Positions 17,889-27,518 of a DNA stretch of 64,000 nucleotides are shown here, one piece after another. The stretch spans positions 124,001 to 188,000 of the forward strand of contig NZ_JARWNX010000051.1 in assembly GCF_029868385.1 (NCBI RefSeq), written 5' to 3'. The position numbers and the translations under genes were made by a program. A model generated the notes under the pieces. It made no database searches, had not been told where the DNA came from, and saw nothing but the letters and a program-made list of their open reading frames with translations. The stretch comes from Nocardia cyriacigeorgica. Its GTDB lineage: Bacteria > Actinomycetota > Actinomycetes > Mycobacteriales > Mycobacteriaceae. Position 1 is the first letter of the stretch. Every line of letters starts with the position of its first letter.

Positions 17889-20156
17889 GTGACTGCTCTT
17901 TCGCCAAGCCCGTTCACCGCAACGGTCCTCGGACTCCCCCGGGTGGGGCCGCGCCGGGAACTCAAACGTGCCACCGAGTCCTACTGGGCCGGGCGCCTCG
18001 ACGCCGATCAGCTGCACGAGACGGCTCGCGAACTGCGCCGCGCACAGTACGCCGAACTGCTCGAGGCCGGACTCGACTCGATTCCGGTCGGTACCTTCTC
18101 CTACTACGACCAGGTGCTCGACACCGCCGTACTGCTGGGCGCGCTGCCGCCGCGGGTGGCCGGGATCGAGAACCCGCTGGACCGCTATTTCGCCGCGGCA
18201 CGCGGCAACGATTCGGTCGAGCCGCTGGAGATGACCAAATGGTTCGACACCAACTACCACTACCTGGTTCCCGAAATCGGCGCCGAGACCACCTTCTCGT
18301 TGAATCCGCAGGCGCTGCTCGACCAACTGCGCGAGGCGATCGATCTCGCAGTGCCCGCCCGGCCGGTGGTCATCGGTCCGGTCACCTTCCTGAAGCTGTC
18401 CAAGACCGACGGCGCCGCCGCGCTCGACCGCATCGGCGAACTGATTCCGCTGTACCGGGAACTGCTCGGTCTGCTCGCCGAGGCCGGTGCGAGCTGGGTG
18501 CAGATCGATGAGCCCGCCCTGGTCACCGATCTGACCGAGGACGAGCTGGCCGTGGTGCGGCAGGTCTACACCGAGCTGTCGGCGCAGCAGCAGCGCCCGG
18601 CCGTGCTGGTCGCCACCTACTTCGGTACCCCCGCCGCGGCGCTGTCGGTGCTGGCGGGCACCGATATCGAGGGTGTGGCCGTCGATCTGACCTCGGGCAC
18701 CGATATCGCCGAGGTGGCCTCCGTGCCGTCGTTGGCCAGCAAACTGCTGGTCGCCGGTGTGGTGGACGGCCGCAATGTGTGGCGGACCGATCTGGACGCC
18801 GCCCTGACCACCCTCGGTACCCTGCTCGGTTCCGCGGGTTCGGTGGCGGTGTCGACGTCGTGCTCGCTGCTGCACGTGCCGTACTCGCTCGCCGTCGAGA
18901 CACAGCTCGACGACGCGCTGCGCTCCTGGCTGGCCTTCGGCGCCGAGAAGGTCGCCGAGGTGCGGGTGCTCGCCACCGGCCTCGGTTCCGGCACCGAGAC
19001 GATCGCCGACGAATTGGCCGCCGCGCGTGCGGCTTCGGCGAGCCGCAAGGCCGATCCGCGGATCAACAACGCCCAGGTTCGTGCCCGGCTCGACGCACTC
19101 GGCCCCGATGCCGCCCGGCGCGCACCGGCCGAACAGCGGCGCGCCGTACAGCAGGAGCGGCTGCAACTGCCGCCGCTGCCGACCACCACCATCGGTTCCT
19201 ATCCGCAGACCTCGGCCATCCGGCTGGCGCGCGCCGCACTGCGCTCGGGCGAGATCGACCAGAGCGAATACGAGCGCCGGATGCGCGATGAGATCGCCGA
19301 TGTCGTGGCGTTGCAGGAGAAGTTGGAACTGGACGTGCTCGTGCACGGCGAGCCCGAACGCAACGATATGGTGCAGTACTTCGCCGAGCAGCTCGACGGG
19401 TTCGCGGCGACCGATCTGGGGTGGGTCCAGTCCTACGGCACCCGGTGCGTGCGTCCGCCGATCCTGTTCGGTGATGTAAGCCGTCCGGCGCCGATGACGG
19501 TCGGCTGGATCACCTTCGCCCAGTCGCTCACCGATAAGCCGGTCAAGGGCATGCTGACCGGACCGGTCACCATCCTGGCCTGGTCCTTCGTCCGCGATGA
19601 CCAGCCGCTGGCGGATTCGGCCAGGCAGGTGGCGCTGGCCATCCGGGACGAGACGGTGGATCTCCAGCATGCGGGAATCAGGATCGTTCAGGTGGACGAG
19701 CCCGCGCTGCGTGAGTTGCTGCCGCTGCGCACCGCCGATCAGCAGGCCTATCTGGACTGGTCGGTGCAGGCGTTCCGGTTGGCGACCTCCGGTGTCGCCG
19801 ACGCGACCCAGATCCACACCCATCTGTGCTACTCGGAGTTCGGTGAGGTGATCGACGCGATCGCCGGACTGGATGCCGACGTGACCTCGATCGAGGCGGC
19901 GCGTTCACGCATGGAGGTGCTCGATGATCTGAACGCCGCCGGTTTCGATCTCGGTGTGGGACCCGGCGTCTACGACATCCATTCGCCCCGCGTCCCCGGC
20001 GTCGAGGAGATCACCGCTTCGCTGCGTGCGGCATTGAAAGCCGTTCCCGCCGAGCGCCTCTGGGTCAACCCGGACTGCGGCTTGAAGACCCGCGGGCAGG
20101 CCGAAGTGGAGGCGTCGCTGCGCAATATGGTCGCCGCGGCGCGCGCTGTGCGCTGA
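17889..20156 (+). CDS. metE: Cobalamin-independent methionine synthase (MetE)
   Basis: MetE transfers a methyl group from 5-methyltetrahydropteroyl-triglutamate to homocysteine without B12. I start it at GTG 17889, preceded by CTGGAGAAACACC, giving 755 residues, the family's usual length. An N-terminal folate-binding barrel (about 1-380) and a C-terminal catalytic barrel are present. The second has TTTIGSYPQT, a homocysteine-site HGEPERNDMVQYF, and the zinc ligands in THLCYSEF (His and Cys near 642-644) and NPDCGLKTR (Cys near 727). The long leader carries a B12 riboswitch, so expression should fall when cobalamin is present. Confidence 0.98.
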   Translation: MTALSPSPFTATVLGLPRVGPRRELKRATESYWAGRLDADQLHETARELRRAQYAELLEAGLDSIPVGTFSYYDQVLDTAVLLGALPPRVAGIENPLDRYFAAARGNDSVEPLEMTKWFDTNYHYLVPEIGAETTFSLNPQALLDQLREAIDLAVPARPVVIGPVTFLKLSKTDGAAALDRIGELIPLYRELLGLLAEAGASWVQIDEPALVTDLTEDELAVVRQVYTELSAQQQRPAVLVATYFGTPAAALSVLAGTDIEGVAVDLTSGTDIAEVASVPSLASKLLVAGVVDGRNVWRTDLDAALTTLGTLLGSAGSVAVSTSCSLLHVPYSLAVETQLDDALRSWLAFGAEKVAEVRVLATGLGSGTETIADELAAARAASASRKADPRINNAQVRARLDALGPDAARRAPAEQRRAVQQERLQLPPLPTTTIGSYPQTSAIRLARAALRSGEIDQSEYERRMRDEIADVVALQEKLELDVLVHGEPERNDMVQYFAEQLDGFAATDLGWVQSYGTRCVRPPILFGDVSRPAPMTVGWITFAQSLTDKPVKGMLTGPVTILAWSFVRDDQPLADSARQVALAIRDETVDLQHAGIRIVQVDEPALRELLPLRTADQQAYLDWSVQAFRLATSGVADATQIHTHLCYSEFGEVIDAIAGLDADVTSIEAARSRMEVLDDLNAAGFDLGVGPGVYDIHSPRVPGVEEITASLRAALKAVPAERLWVNPDCGLKTRGQAEVEASLRNMVAAARAVR

Positions 20157-20171
20157 TCGGCAGGATCTGTC

Positions 20172-20205
20172 GGGCCGGGCCGCACCTGTGGGTGCGGCCC
20201 GGCCC
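20172..20205 (+). terminator. metE terminator hairpin
   Basis: A perfect 15-bp stem (GGGCCGGGCCGCACC and its complement) with a TGTG loop starts 16 bp after the metE stop. There is no strong T-run, which is common for actinobacterial terminators. Confidence 0.8.
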
Positions 20206-20809
20206 CGTATCCCCCACTCCCGCACGCCTGCTCAGCCCTCCATCTCCCCGGCGGCCCCCGGCTCTCGTCGCCGTCCGCGTTTGTCCACACAGCCCTGGCA
20301 TCGTCGCGCGACCCGCAACACCGGCCGCTCCCGCGAGTCCGGCGCCGCCACCCCACGCCACACCGCCCGGCACCCCTGATTCCGCTCCATGCGCCTACCC
20401 CTCCTCACACATCACAGTCATCGTTTTGCCAGGTAGGACGCCCGGCCGCGGGATTCGGTTCCCCTTTCTCCCGAGAACTTTCAACACGCCGCTCGACACG
20501 CCGACGAGCATGGATCTGTCGATGGTCGATGATCGTTTCCGGCGTTGCGTCGTCCGCCTCGACCGACTCCGCGTCCACCCGGACAGCGCCGCGGGCGGCG
20601 CCGCACCCGCGCGAAACCCGCCGCGGGTGCGGCGCGAACGCGTACGATATCGCTCTTCGTCCGCCCGCGCGCATCCGGCGATCCCAGCCGATCCTTCGCA
20701 TGCTACGCATCCGATTTTTACGGCGAAAAACCTTGCACCAGTAAGATTTCGTGCGTGGCGACCGGCGTTCTTGCAATGGTTGCGAAGATGCACGGTACGA
20801 TCGCTCGCC
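20206..20809. other. About 600-bp gap between metE and the RamB-like gene
   Basis: I find no supported gene on either strand. The reading frames here have no ribosome site and arginine- or proline-rich nonsense translations. The gap holds one strong hairpin at 20598-20635 (14-bp stem, arms beginning GCGCCGCACCCGCG) that follows no recognisable gene. It also holds a more AT-rich stretch at about 20690-20800, which is likely the promoter region of the RamB-like gene and contains TTGCAA and TTGCGA half-sites. Confidence 0.55.
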
Positions 20810-20818
20810 GTGCGAAAG

Positions 20819-22232
20819 ATGTACGCCGGAGCCCGGCTGCGACGACTGCGCGAAGAACGGCGGATGACCCAGGCCGCCCTCGCGAAATCGCTGGACCTGT
20901 CGCCGAGCTATCTCAATCAACTGGAACGCGATCAGCGTCCGCTGACCATCCCGGTCCTGCTCAAACTGAACTCGACCTTCGATCTGGATGTGCAGTTCTT
21001 CGCCGCCGACTCCGATGCCCGGCTGGTGTCGGATCTACACGATGTGCTCGTCGACGCCGCCGGTGGAGACAGCGCACCGCTCACCGAGATCGAGGAGCTG
21101 GCCACCCGGCAGCCGGAGATCGCGCGCCTGGTGGTGGCGATGCATCGCCGGTTGCGTACCGCCACCGATCAGCTCGATCTGTTCTCGGCGCGGGTCGCCG
21201 CTCCGGCGGGCGCGGCCGGGATGCCGATGCCGTACGAGGATGTGCGCGATTTCTTCTACGACCACCACAATCACATCGGCCGCCTCGATCTGGCCGCGGA
21301 ACGACTGTTCGACGAATGCGGTCTGTCGATCGGATCGCTGGACCGCCAGCTGGCGCGGGTGGCGGAGGAACGCGCGGGCGTGACGGTGCTGGTACGCGGC
21401 GACGGCGCCGATTCCTCGGTCCCCAAACGCCGCTACGACCCCGACAGCCGCACCCTCACTCTGGCCAGACGGCTACGTCCGGGGCAGCGCGCCTTCCAGA
21501 TCGCCACCACCCTGGCATTCCTGCTCTACGGCAACGAACTCGACGCGGTACTCGCCGAAGCGCCGTCGCTGGTCGGCGAATCCCGCACACTGGCGCGCAT
21601 CGGACTGGCCAACTATTTCGCCGGCGCCCTCGTATTGCCGTACCGGGCGCTTTCTGCGCTCGGCCGAGGAACTGCGCTACGACATCGACCTGCTCGGACT
21701 GCGTTTCGAGGTCGGCTTCGAAACCATCTGCCATCGGCTGAGCACACTGCAACGGCAGGGTCAGCGCGGCGTTCCGTTCTTCTTCGTCCGCACCGACCGG
21801 GCGGGCAATATCTCGAAACGACAGTCCGCCACCGCCTTCCACTTCTCCCGCGTCGGCGGCAGCTGCCCGCTGTGGGTGGTGCACGAGGCCTTCGCCCATC
21901 CCGGCCGCATCCTCACCCAGGTGTCCGAGATGCCCGACGGGCGACGGTATTTCTGGATCGCGCGTACCGCCATGATGGCGCCGCAGGGGTTCGGCACCAT
22001 GGCCAAGAACTTCGCCATCGGCCTCGGCTGCGATATCGAGTACGCCGATCGGCTGGTGTACTCCAAGGGCATTCAGCTCGATGATCCGGCCACCGCGGTA
22101 CCGATCGGCGCGGGATGCAAGGTCTGCGATCGGCCGTCCTGTCCACAGCGGGCGTTCCCGCAGATCGGCAGCCCGCTGGCGGTCACCGAGGAGATATCGG
22201 TGGATCTGCCCTATCCGCGCGTACGGGCGTGA
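20819..22232 (+). pseudogene. RamB/PrpR-type short-chain fatty acyl regulator, broken by one frameshift
   Basis: The two frames together encode about 470 residues matching the XRE-family regulators RamB/PrpR of acetate, propionate and glyoxylate metabolism. The N-terminal helix-turn-helix is MYAGARLRRLREERRMTQAA followed by SPSYLNQLERDQRPLT. The first frame is good to LANYFAGALVLPYRA. An extra C at about 21650 shifts the frame, and the next frame continues with FLRSAEELRYDIDLLGLRFE to the C-terminus, including SKRQSATAFHFSRVGG and GAGCKVCDRPSCPQRAFP, a likely metal or cofactor cysteine site. The length 1414 nt is one over a multiple of three. An alternative start is GTG 20810. It abuts recG tail to tail. 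Confidence 0.88.
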
Positions 22233-22233
22233 G

Positions 22234-24513
22234 TCAGGATTTCGCCAGATACTCCAGGCGTTCGGAGTCGACGGCGGCGTGCATCATCGCCGCCAGCCCC
22301 GGATGCCTGGACAGGCCAGGATCCTCCTCGACCAGTTCACGCGCGAGTTCCTGTGCCACGGTGATGACCTCGAGGTCGTCGAGCAGTGAGAGCAACCGCA
22401 GCGAACGCGCGGTGCCCGACTGCGCCGAACCGAGCACATCGCCTTCGCGGCGCTGCCGCAGATCCAGTACCGCCAGTTCGAAACCATCGGTGGTGGCGGC
22501 GACGGCTTCCAGGCGCGTCATCGCCGGACCTCCCGGAGCCGCGTCGGTGACCAGCAGACACAGTCCCGGATGTTTGCCGCGGCCGATGCGCCCGCGCAAC
22601 TGGTGCAGCTGGCTGACGCCGAACCGGTCCGCGTCCACGATCACCATGACGGTGGCATTGGGCACGTCGACGCCGACCTCGACGACGGTCGTGCAGACGA
22701 GCACATCGATGTCGCCCTCGTTGAATTCGCGCATCACCTGGTCTTTTTCATCCGACGGCAGGCGCCCGTGCAGCAACCCGACCCGAAGCTGCGCCAGCGG
22801 CCCGGTGCGCAGCTGATCGAAGACGTCCAGCACCGCCTGGGTCGTCGGCCCCTCCTTGCCGTCGGCGGCCTTGGACTTCCCGCCACGTGACTTGCCACCA
22901 CCCGCGCCGTCCTCGTCGTCGCCGATGCGTGAGCACACCACATAGGCCTGCCTGCCCTCGCGCACCTCCTCGGCGATGCGCTCCCAGGCACGCTCCACCC
23001 AGTTCGGATGCACCCGGCGCGGCACCACCTTGGATGCGATGGGGGAACGACCGCGCGGAAGTTCGGTGAGGGTGGAGGTTTCCAGATCGCCGAGGGTGGT
23101 CATGGCGATGGTGCGTGGGATCGGCGTCGCGGTCATCACCAGCAGATGCGGGGTGGAACCGGCCTTGGCCTTCGCACGCAACGCGTCTCGCTGTTCCACG
23201 CCGAAGCGGTGCTGTTCGTCGACCACCACCATGCCGAGATCGAAGAACTCCACCGCGTCCTGGATCAACGCGTGCGTGCCGATCACGATGCCCGCTTCAC
23301 CGGTCACCGCGGCGAGCAGCGCCGCGCGTTTCGTCGCGGACGACATCGAACCGGTCACCAGCGTCACCCTGGTCGCGGTGTCGGCGCCGCCGAGTTCACC
23401 GGCTCGGCCGAGTTCGCCCAGCATGCCGCACAGCGATCGATAGTGCTGGGCGGCCAGCACTTCGGTGGGCGCGAGCAGCGCGCACTGTTGACCGGCATCG
23501 ATCACCTGGAGCATGGCGTGCAACGCGACGATGGTCTTACCGGAGCCCACCTCACCCTGGAGCAGGCGATGCATCGGCTGCTCACGCGACAGATCCGCGG
23601 AGATCTCGCCGATCACCTGACGCTGACCGGCGGTGAGTTCGAACGGCAGACGCTTGTCGAAAGCCGCGGCGATGCCGTCGGTGCGCGGCGGACACGGGCG
23701 CGCGGTCCGACCGGACACCTCATGGCGGCGTTCGGCCAGCACCAACTGGAGGGCGAGGGCTTCATCGAAACGCAGCCGCTGCTTGGCCTGTTCGATATCG
23801 AGTTTGTGCTCCGGCAGGTGGATTCTGCGCAGCGCCTCCGACACCGCCATCAGTTCCCGCTCCTCGCGGATCCGTTCCGGCAGTGGATCATCGATCGGAT
23901 CCAGCTGGTCGAGCACCTGCCGCACACAGGCCAGGATTTCCCAGCTCTGCACCTTCGCCGTCGCCGGATAGACCGGGATGAACTCGCGCTCGAAGAACGA
24001 CATGTCCACCCCGCCCGCATCTTTCGCGCTCTGGGCGATACCGCGCAGATCACCGCCACCGCGCACCGTGGTCAGGGTCGGTTCCGCGTCGTCGGTGTTC
24101 TCGGGCAGGATCAGATAGCCGGGATGGCTCAGATTCCATTGGCCGGGCCGCCAATAGGTGACGGTCCCCGACATCATCGCCCGTGCCCCCTCGCGGACCA
24201 CGTATTTCACCTTGTCGCCATTGAAGAAGGTGACATCCACGCCGCGGCCGGTGCCGGTATCGAGCACCACCTTGAGCAAGGATCCACGGCGCTGGCGCAT
24301 CGGCTTGAGTTCGGCCTTGGTGATCCGGCCGATGACGGTGATGTGCGAACCGTCCTCGGGCGCCTCCTCGGTGAGGGGCTGGCCCTGGGTGGCGTAGCGC
24401 AGTGGATAGTGCCGCAGCAGATCCTCGACGGTCTGCATATCGAACGCGTCGGCCAGGGAGGCGGCCGCCTTCGCGCCGAGTAGATGGTCGAGCCGATCGC
24501 TCAGTGTTGCCAT
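22234..24513 (-). CDS. recG: ATP-dependent DNA helicase RecG
   Basis: RecG reverses stalled replication forks and branch-migrates Holliday junctions. The 759-residue chain has an N-terminal wedge/OB domain (about 50-190), then helicase motif I GEVGSGKTIVALHAM, motif II VVDEQHRFGVEQRDALR, motif III TATPIP and the C-terminal motifs IRGRIGRG-like LRGRIGRGKHPGLC. Between VVCSRIGDDED and TTQAVLDVFDQL lies a Gly/Lys/Ser-rich insert of roughly 25 residues (near 575), probably a flexible loop. It lies 49 bp downstream of the DAK2 gene, as in mycobacteria. Confidence 0.98.
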   Translation of the reverse strand: MATLSDRLDHLLGAKAAASLADAFDMQTVEDLLRHYPLRYATQGQPLTEEAPEDGSHITVIGRITKAELKPMRQRRGSLLKVVLDTGTGRGVDVTFFNGDKVKYVVREGARAMMSGTVTYWRPGQWNLSHPGYLILPENTDDAEPTLTTVRGGGDLRGIAQSAKDAGGVDMSFFEREFIPVYPATAKVQSWEILACVRQVLDQLDPIDDPLPERIREERELMAVSEALRRIHLPEHKLDIEQAKQRLRFDEALALQLVLAERRHEVSGRTARPCPPRTDGIAAAFDKRLPFELTAGQRQVIGEISADLSREQPMHRLLQGEVGSGKTIVALHAMLQVIDAGQQCALLAPTEVLAAQHYRSLCGMLGELGRAGELGGADTATRVTLVTGSMSSATKRAALLAAVTGEAGIVIGTHALIQDAVEFFDLGMVVVDEQHRFGVEQRDALRAKAKAGSTPHLLVMTATPIPRTIAMTTLGDLETSTLTELPRGRSPIASKVVPRRVHPNWVERAWERIAEEVREGRQAYVVCSRIGDDEDGAGGGKSRGGKSKAADGKEGPTTQAVLDVFDQLRTGPLAQLRVGLLHGRLPSDEKDQVMREFNEGDIDVLVCTTVVEVGVDVPNATVMVIVDADRFGVSQLHQLRGRIGRGKHPGLCLLVTDAAPGGPAMTRLEAVAATTDGFELAVLDLRQRREGDVLGSAQSGTARSLRLLSLLDDLEVITVAQELARELVEEDPGLSRHPGLAAMMHAAVDSERLEYLAKS

Positions 24514-24562
24514 GACCTCGTTCCCGCCGCCTTCGTCCGCGCCGTCGCCGCACTGCGCACCG

Positions 24563-26371
24563 TCATTCGACTCCGATCTGGATCAGATCGGCATGCTGGC
24601 CACCGGAATACACGATGACCTCCACCCCGGGAAAATCCTCCGCGATATGCGCGGCCAGTTCCTCGGCCAACCCTTCCGGCGCCGCGGCGCCGACCAGCAG
24701 GGTGACCAGTTCACCACCGAGGCCGAGCATCCGGTCCAGCAGTGTCTGCCCGGCCGCGCGCACATCACCGTCGATGACGATGACGTCGTGGCCGACCAAG
24801 CCGAGACCGTCACCGGGTTCGCAGGTGCCGACCATTGTCAACGCGCGCTCGGTGGCCGCGCGCAACGACCCCCACCGGGTGGCGGCGGCGGCCTCGGACA
24901 TGGTGAAGGCGTCGTCCACCGCGATCCGGCCGCGATCATGCACCGCGAGCGCGGCCAGCCCCTGCACCATCGAACCGCTCGGCAGCAACAGCACATCACG
25001 GTGCCGTTCCCGCGCGGCCACGCCGACGGCCACCAATTCCTGCGCGGCCAGGGCGCCGTTGGGCAGCACCAGCACCTCGCGGTTGGGCATCCGCCGGATG
25101 GCGGCGAGCAGGGCCGCCGAGGTGACGAACGGCTCGCCGGGAATCACGATCGCGCCCGCGGCCTCGAACAGCGCGATCGAGCCCTCACCCGCCGCGACCG
25201 CCACGATGCCCCGGTCCGCGGCGGCCTCGGCGAGCGACGCCCCGCCCGGCTCGCCGGATGACGAGCCCGCGGCACCGGAGTCGTGCGCGGCCGATCGACC
25301 GGATTCGGCAGTCCGCGCGACTCCGCAGCGTCCGTCGCCCGCAGCCGCACCGGCCGGATGCGCATCCGGTTCGGTGGCCTCCACGGCGAATGATTCGACG
25401 CGCACCCCGCCGAGCGTCCCCGCCGCCAATCCGGCTTCGACCGCGGCGCCCGCGTCGACGCAGTGGACATGCGCCGACCAGCTGCGTTCACCGTCACCGA
25501 CGACGACCACCGAATCGCCCAGTTCGGTGAGGCGATGCCGCAGCGTCTCGATCCGGTGCGGATCGGAGTCGGTGAGCCGGTACATCACCTCGTAGCGGGG
25601 CGGGGCCGCGGCAGCGAGGACCGGCGCCGGATCGAAGGCGGTACCCGCGGGCGGATACACCGGCCGGGCGGGCCGTGCACCGGTCACCACCTCGACCAGG
25701 CAGTCCAACAACACCACCAGGCCGCGCGCACCCGCGTCGACCACACCGGCAGCCCGCAGCACCGTCAACTGCGACGGGGTCTCACCGAGCGCCTTCGCCG
25801 CGCCGTCGGCGGCCGCGAGCGCGACCTCCGCGAGCCCGGAATCGGCGCAGACCGCGGCCTCACCCGCCGCGCGTTCGAGCACCGTGAGGATGGTGCCCTC
25901 CACGGGAACGCTCAGCGCCTCCCGCACCAGCACCGCGGCCCGGTCCAGCGCCACCCGCAACGACATCGCGCCCAGCGGACCGCCGTGGGTCGCCTCCGCG
26001 ATGCCCCGCAGCACCTGCGACAGGATGATCCCGGAATTGCCGCGCGCGCCCGAGGTCGCACCACGCGCCATCGCGGCCGCGACCAGCGCGGCCGGTGCCA
26101 CCGGCGCGCTCGGCGATCCGCCGGGAAAGGGCCCGCCGTGCGCGGACAGCACTGCCACCTCGGCGCACGAGACCGCCGCGCGCATGGTGGCCAGCAGGTT
26201 GGTGCCGGTATCGGAATCGGCGACCGGGAAGACGTTGAGGGCGTTGATCTCCTCGCGCCGGTTGGTCAGCTCGTCGAGGCAGAGCCTGCCCCACCGCATC
26301 AGCGCAGTCCCGTCGACCGCATCCGGTCTCGGCACCGCGTATGCCCCGCTCACCTCCCACGATTCCGGCAC
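24563..26371 (-). CDS. DAK2-domain (FakA/YloV-like) protein
   Basis: The 602-residue protein has an N-terminal DhaL/DAK2 nucleotide-binding domain (about 20-215) with NVFPVADSDTGTNLLATMRA, a variant of the usual PVPDGDTGTN, and GARGNSGIILSQVLRG. A C-terminal FakA-like region contains REVLVLPNGALAAQ. In Firmicutes this architecture is the ATP-binding subunit of fatty acid kinase, working with FakB. Whether that holds in actinobacteria is not settled, and no FakB gene is adjacent. I chose GTG 26371 for its AGGAGGAGC ribosome site 4 nt upstream. A disordered Ala/Gly/Ser insert lies around residues 345-380. Confidence 0.88.
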   Translation of the reverse strand: MPESWEVSGAYAVPRPDAVDGTALMRWGRLCLDELTNRREEINALNVFPVADSDTGTNLLATMRAAVSCAEVAVLSAHGGPFPGGSPSAPVAPAALVAAAMARGATSGARGNSGIILSQVLRGIAEATHGGPLGAMSLRVALDRAAVLVREALSVPVEGTILTVLERAAGEAAVCADSGLAEVALAAADGAAKALGETPSQLTVLRAAGVVDAGARGLVVLLDCLVEVVTGARPARPVYPPAGTAFDPAPVLAAAAPPRYEVMYRLTDSDPHRIETLRHRLTELGDSVVVVGDGERSWSAHVHCVDAGAAVEAGLAAGTLGGVRVESFAVEATEPDAHPAGAAAGDGRCGVARTAESGRSAAHDSGAAGSSSGEPGGASLAEAAADRGIVAVAAGEGSIALFEAAGAIVIPGEPFVTSAALLAAIRRMPNREVLVLPNGALAAQELVAVGVAARERHRDVLLLPSGSMVQGLAALAVHDRGRIAVDDAFTMSEAAAATRWGSLRAATERALTMVGTCEPGDGLGLVGHDVIVIDGDVRAAGQTLLDRMLGLGGELVTLLVGAAAPEGLAEELAAHIAEDFPGVEVIVYSGGQHADLIQIGVE

Positions 26372-26670
26372 GCGGCTCCTCCTCTCACCACCTCGACACC
26401 CGACACCACTGCTGGCCAGGTTAGCCGGATCCACCGACATCGCCGCGGTCGCGGCGACCGCACGTCGACGTGGCGCACCACACCCGATCCGGGCCAGGAG
26501 GGGACCGGTTTGGTGGATCGCGGGGCGGGCGGTTAATCTTGCAGGGTTGCCTCGCGCGGCCGCTTCGGCTTGCGCTCGCCGATCACCGTCGGCAAGGCGC
26601 TACGACATTGTTTCCGGACATGCTGTGTTGTGATGCAGCGGTCCCCTATGACATGAAGGAGTTCGCGACT

Positions 26671-26862
26671 ATGGCTGCCGTCTGCGACGTCTGCGCCAAG
26701 GGCCCCGGCTTCGGGAAGTCGGTCTCGCACTCGCACCGGCGCACCAACCGTCGTTGGAACCCGAACATCCAGACCGTGCGTGCGCAGGTCGCGCCGGGCA
26801 ACACCCGCCGGATGAACGTCTGCACCTCCTGCCTGAAGGCGGGCAAGGTCGTTCGCGGCTGA
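26671..26862 (+). CDS. rpmB: 50S ribosomal protein L28
   Basis: The 63-residue product reads MAAVCDVCAKGPGFGKSVSH and carries the zinc-type cysteine pairs CDVC and CTSC. The start at 26671 has an AAGGAG site 10 nt upstream. It is divergent from the DAK2-recG unit, across a 299-bp spacer that should hold both promoters. The cysteine pairs mark it as the zinc-containing L28. Confidence 0.98.
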   Translation: MAAVCDVCAKGPGFGKSVSHSHRRTNRRWNPNIQTVRAQVAPGNTRRMNVCTSCLKAGKVVRG

Positions 26863-26894
26863 TCTGCCCGACGCATCACCGATACATACAGACC

Positions 26895-26933
26895 ACCGCG
26901 CCCCGGCACCTTTTCGGTGCACCGGGGCGCGGT
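26895..26933 (+). terminator. rpmB terminator hairpin
   Basis: Arms ACCGCGCCCCGG and CCGGGGCGCGGT form a 12-bp stem. The loop contains a second small stem, GCACC/GGTGC around TTTTC. It starts 32 bp after the rpmB stop. Confidence 0.8.
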
Positions 26934-26972
26934 CGTGTCGGTGGCGAGCCGAGTCCGCGCCACAATGAGGTC

Positions 26973-27518
26973 ATGACCGCTGCGCGTCCCCACCGCATCG
27001 CACCCGCGGACGCCGGATATGCCCGTGGTCTCGCCGAATGCCATATCGTGTGCTGGCGCGAGGCCTACCGCGGCCTGGTCCCCGACCATGTGCTCGACGG
27101 CTTCGACATCGACCACCGGACCGAGATCTGGGCCCGCCGACTGAGCGACCATCCCGGCCGCACCATCGTGGCCACCGCAGCCGACACCGTGATCGGCTTC
27201 ATCACCGTCGGCCCTGCCCTCTACCACCCGAGGGTGACCGATCTCGAACTCAACGCCCTCTACGTCCGCGCCCGATGGCATGGCACCGGCGTCGCCGACG
27301 ATCTGATCCAGCACGCCCTCGACCCCGAAACCCCGTGCTCGCTCTGGGTCTTCGAACAGAATCCGCGCGCGATCGCCTTCTACCGCAAATACGGATTCAC
27401 TCCCGACGGCGCCACCCGCGCCGAACTCTTCGCCAATGTCACCGAGGTCCGAATGGTGCGTCCGGAGGGCGCGATAGGGTCGTGGCCATGGCCACCACCG
27501 AACAAGCCGAATACGTGA
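26973..27518 (+). CDS. GNAT family N-acetyltransferase
   Basis: A 181-residue protein with the GNAT fold: HIVCWREAYRGLVPDH near the start, central ELNALYVRARWHGTGVADDLI (the R/Q-x-x-G-x-G/A acetyl-CoA loop is present as RWHGTGVA), and the C-terminal NPRAIAFYRKYGFTPDG. The substrate cannot be predicted. The ATG at 26973 has a GAGG site close upstream. The 3' end overlaps the next gene by 31 bp, so the two are probably coupled. Confidence 0.88.
   Translation: MTAARPHRIAPADAGYARGLAECHIVCWREAYRGLVPDHVLDGFDIDHRTEIWARRLSDHPGRTIVATAADTVIGFITVGPALYHPRVTDLELNALYVRARWHGTGVADDLIQHALDPETPCSLWVFEQNPRAIAFYRKYGFTPDGATRAELFANVTEVRMVRPEGAIGSWPWPPPNKPNT

Noticed and set aside
20395..20793. Open frames on both strands of the metE to RamB gap
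   Set aside because: They lack ribosome sites and their translations are Arg/Pro-rich without any recognisable motif; the gap looks intergenic.
9190..26862. Zur-dependent alternative ribosomal proteins (rpmF, rpmB)
   Set aside because: Both carry the zinc-binding cysteine pairs, so they are the ordinary forms, and no Zur box was seen before rpmB.
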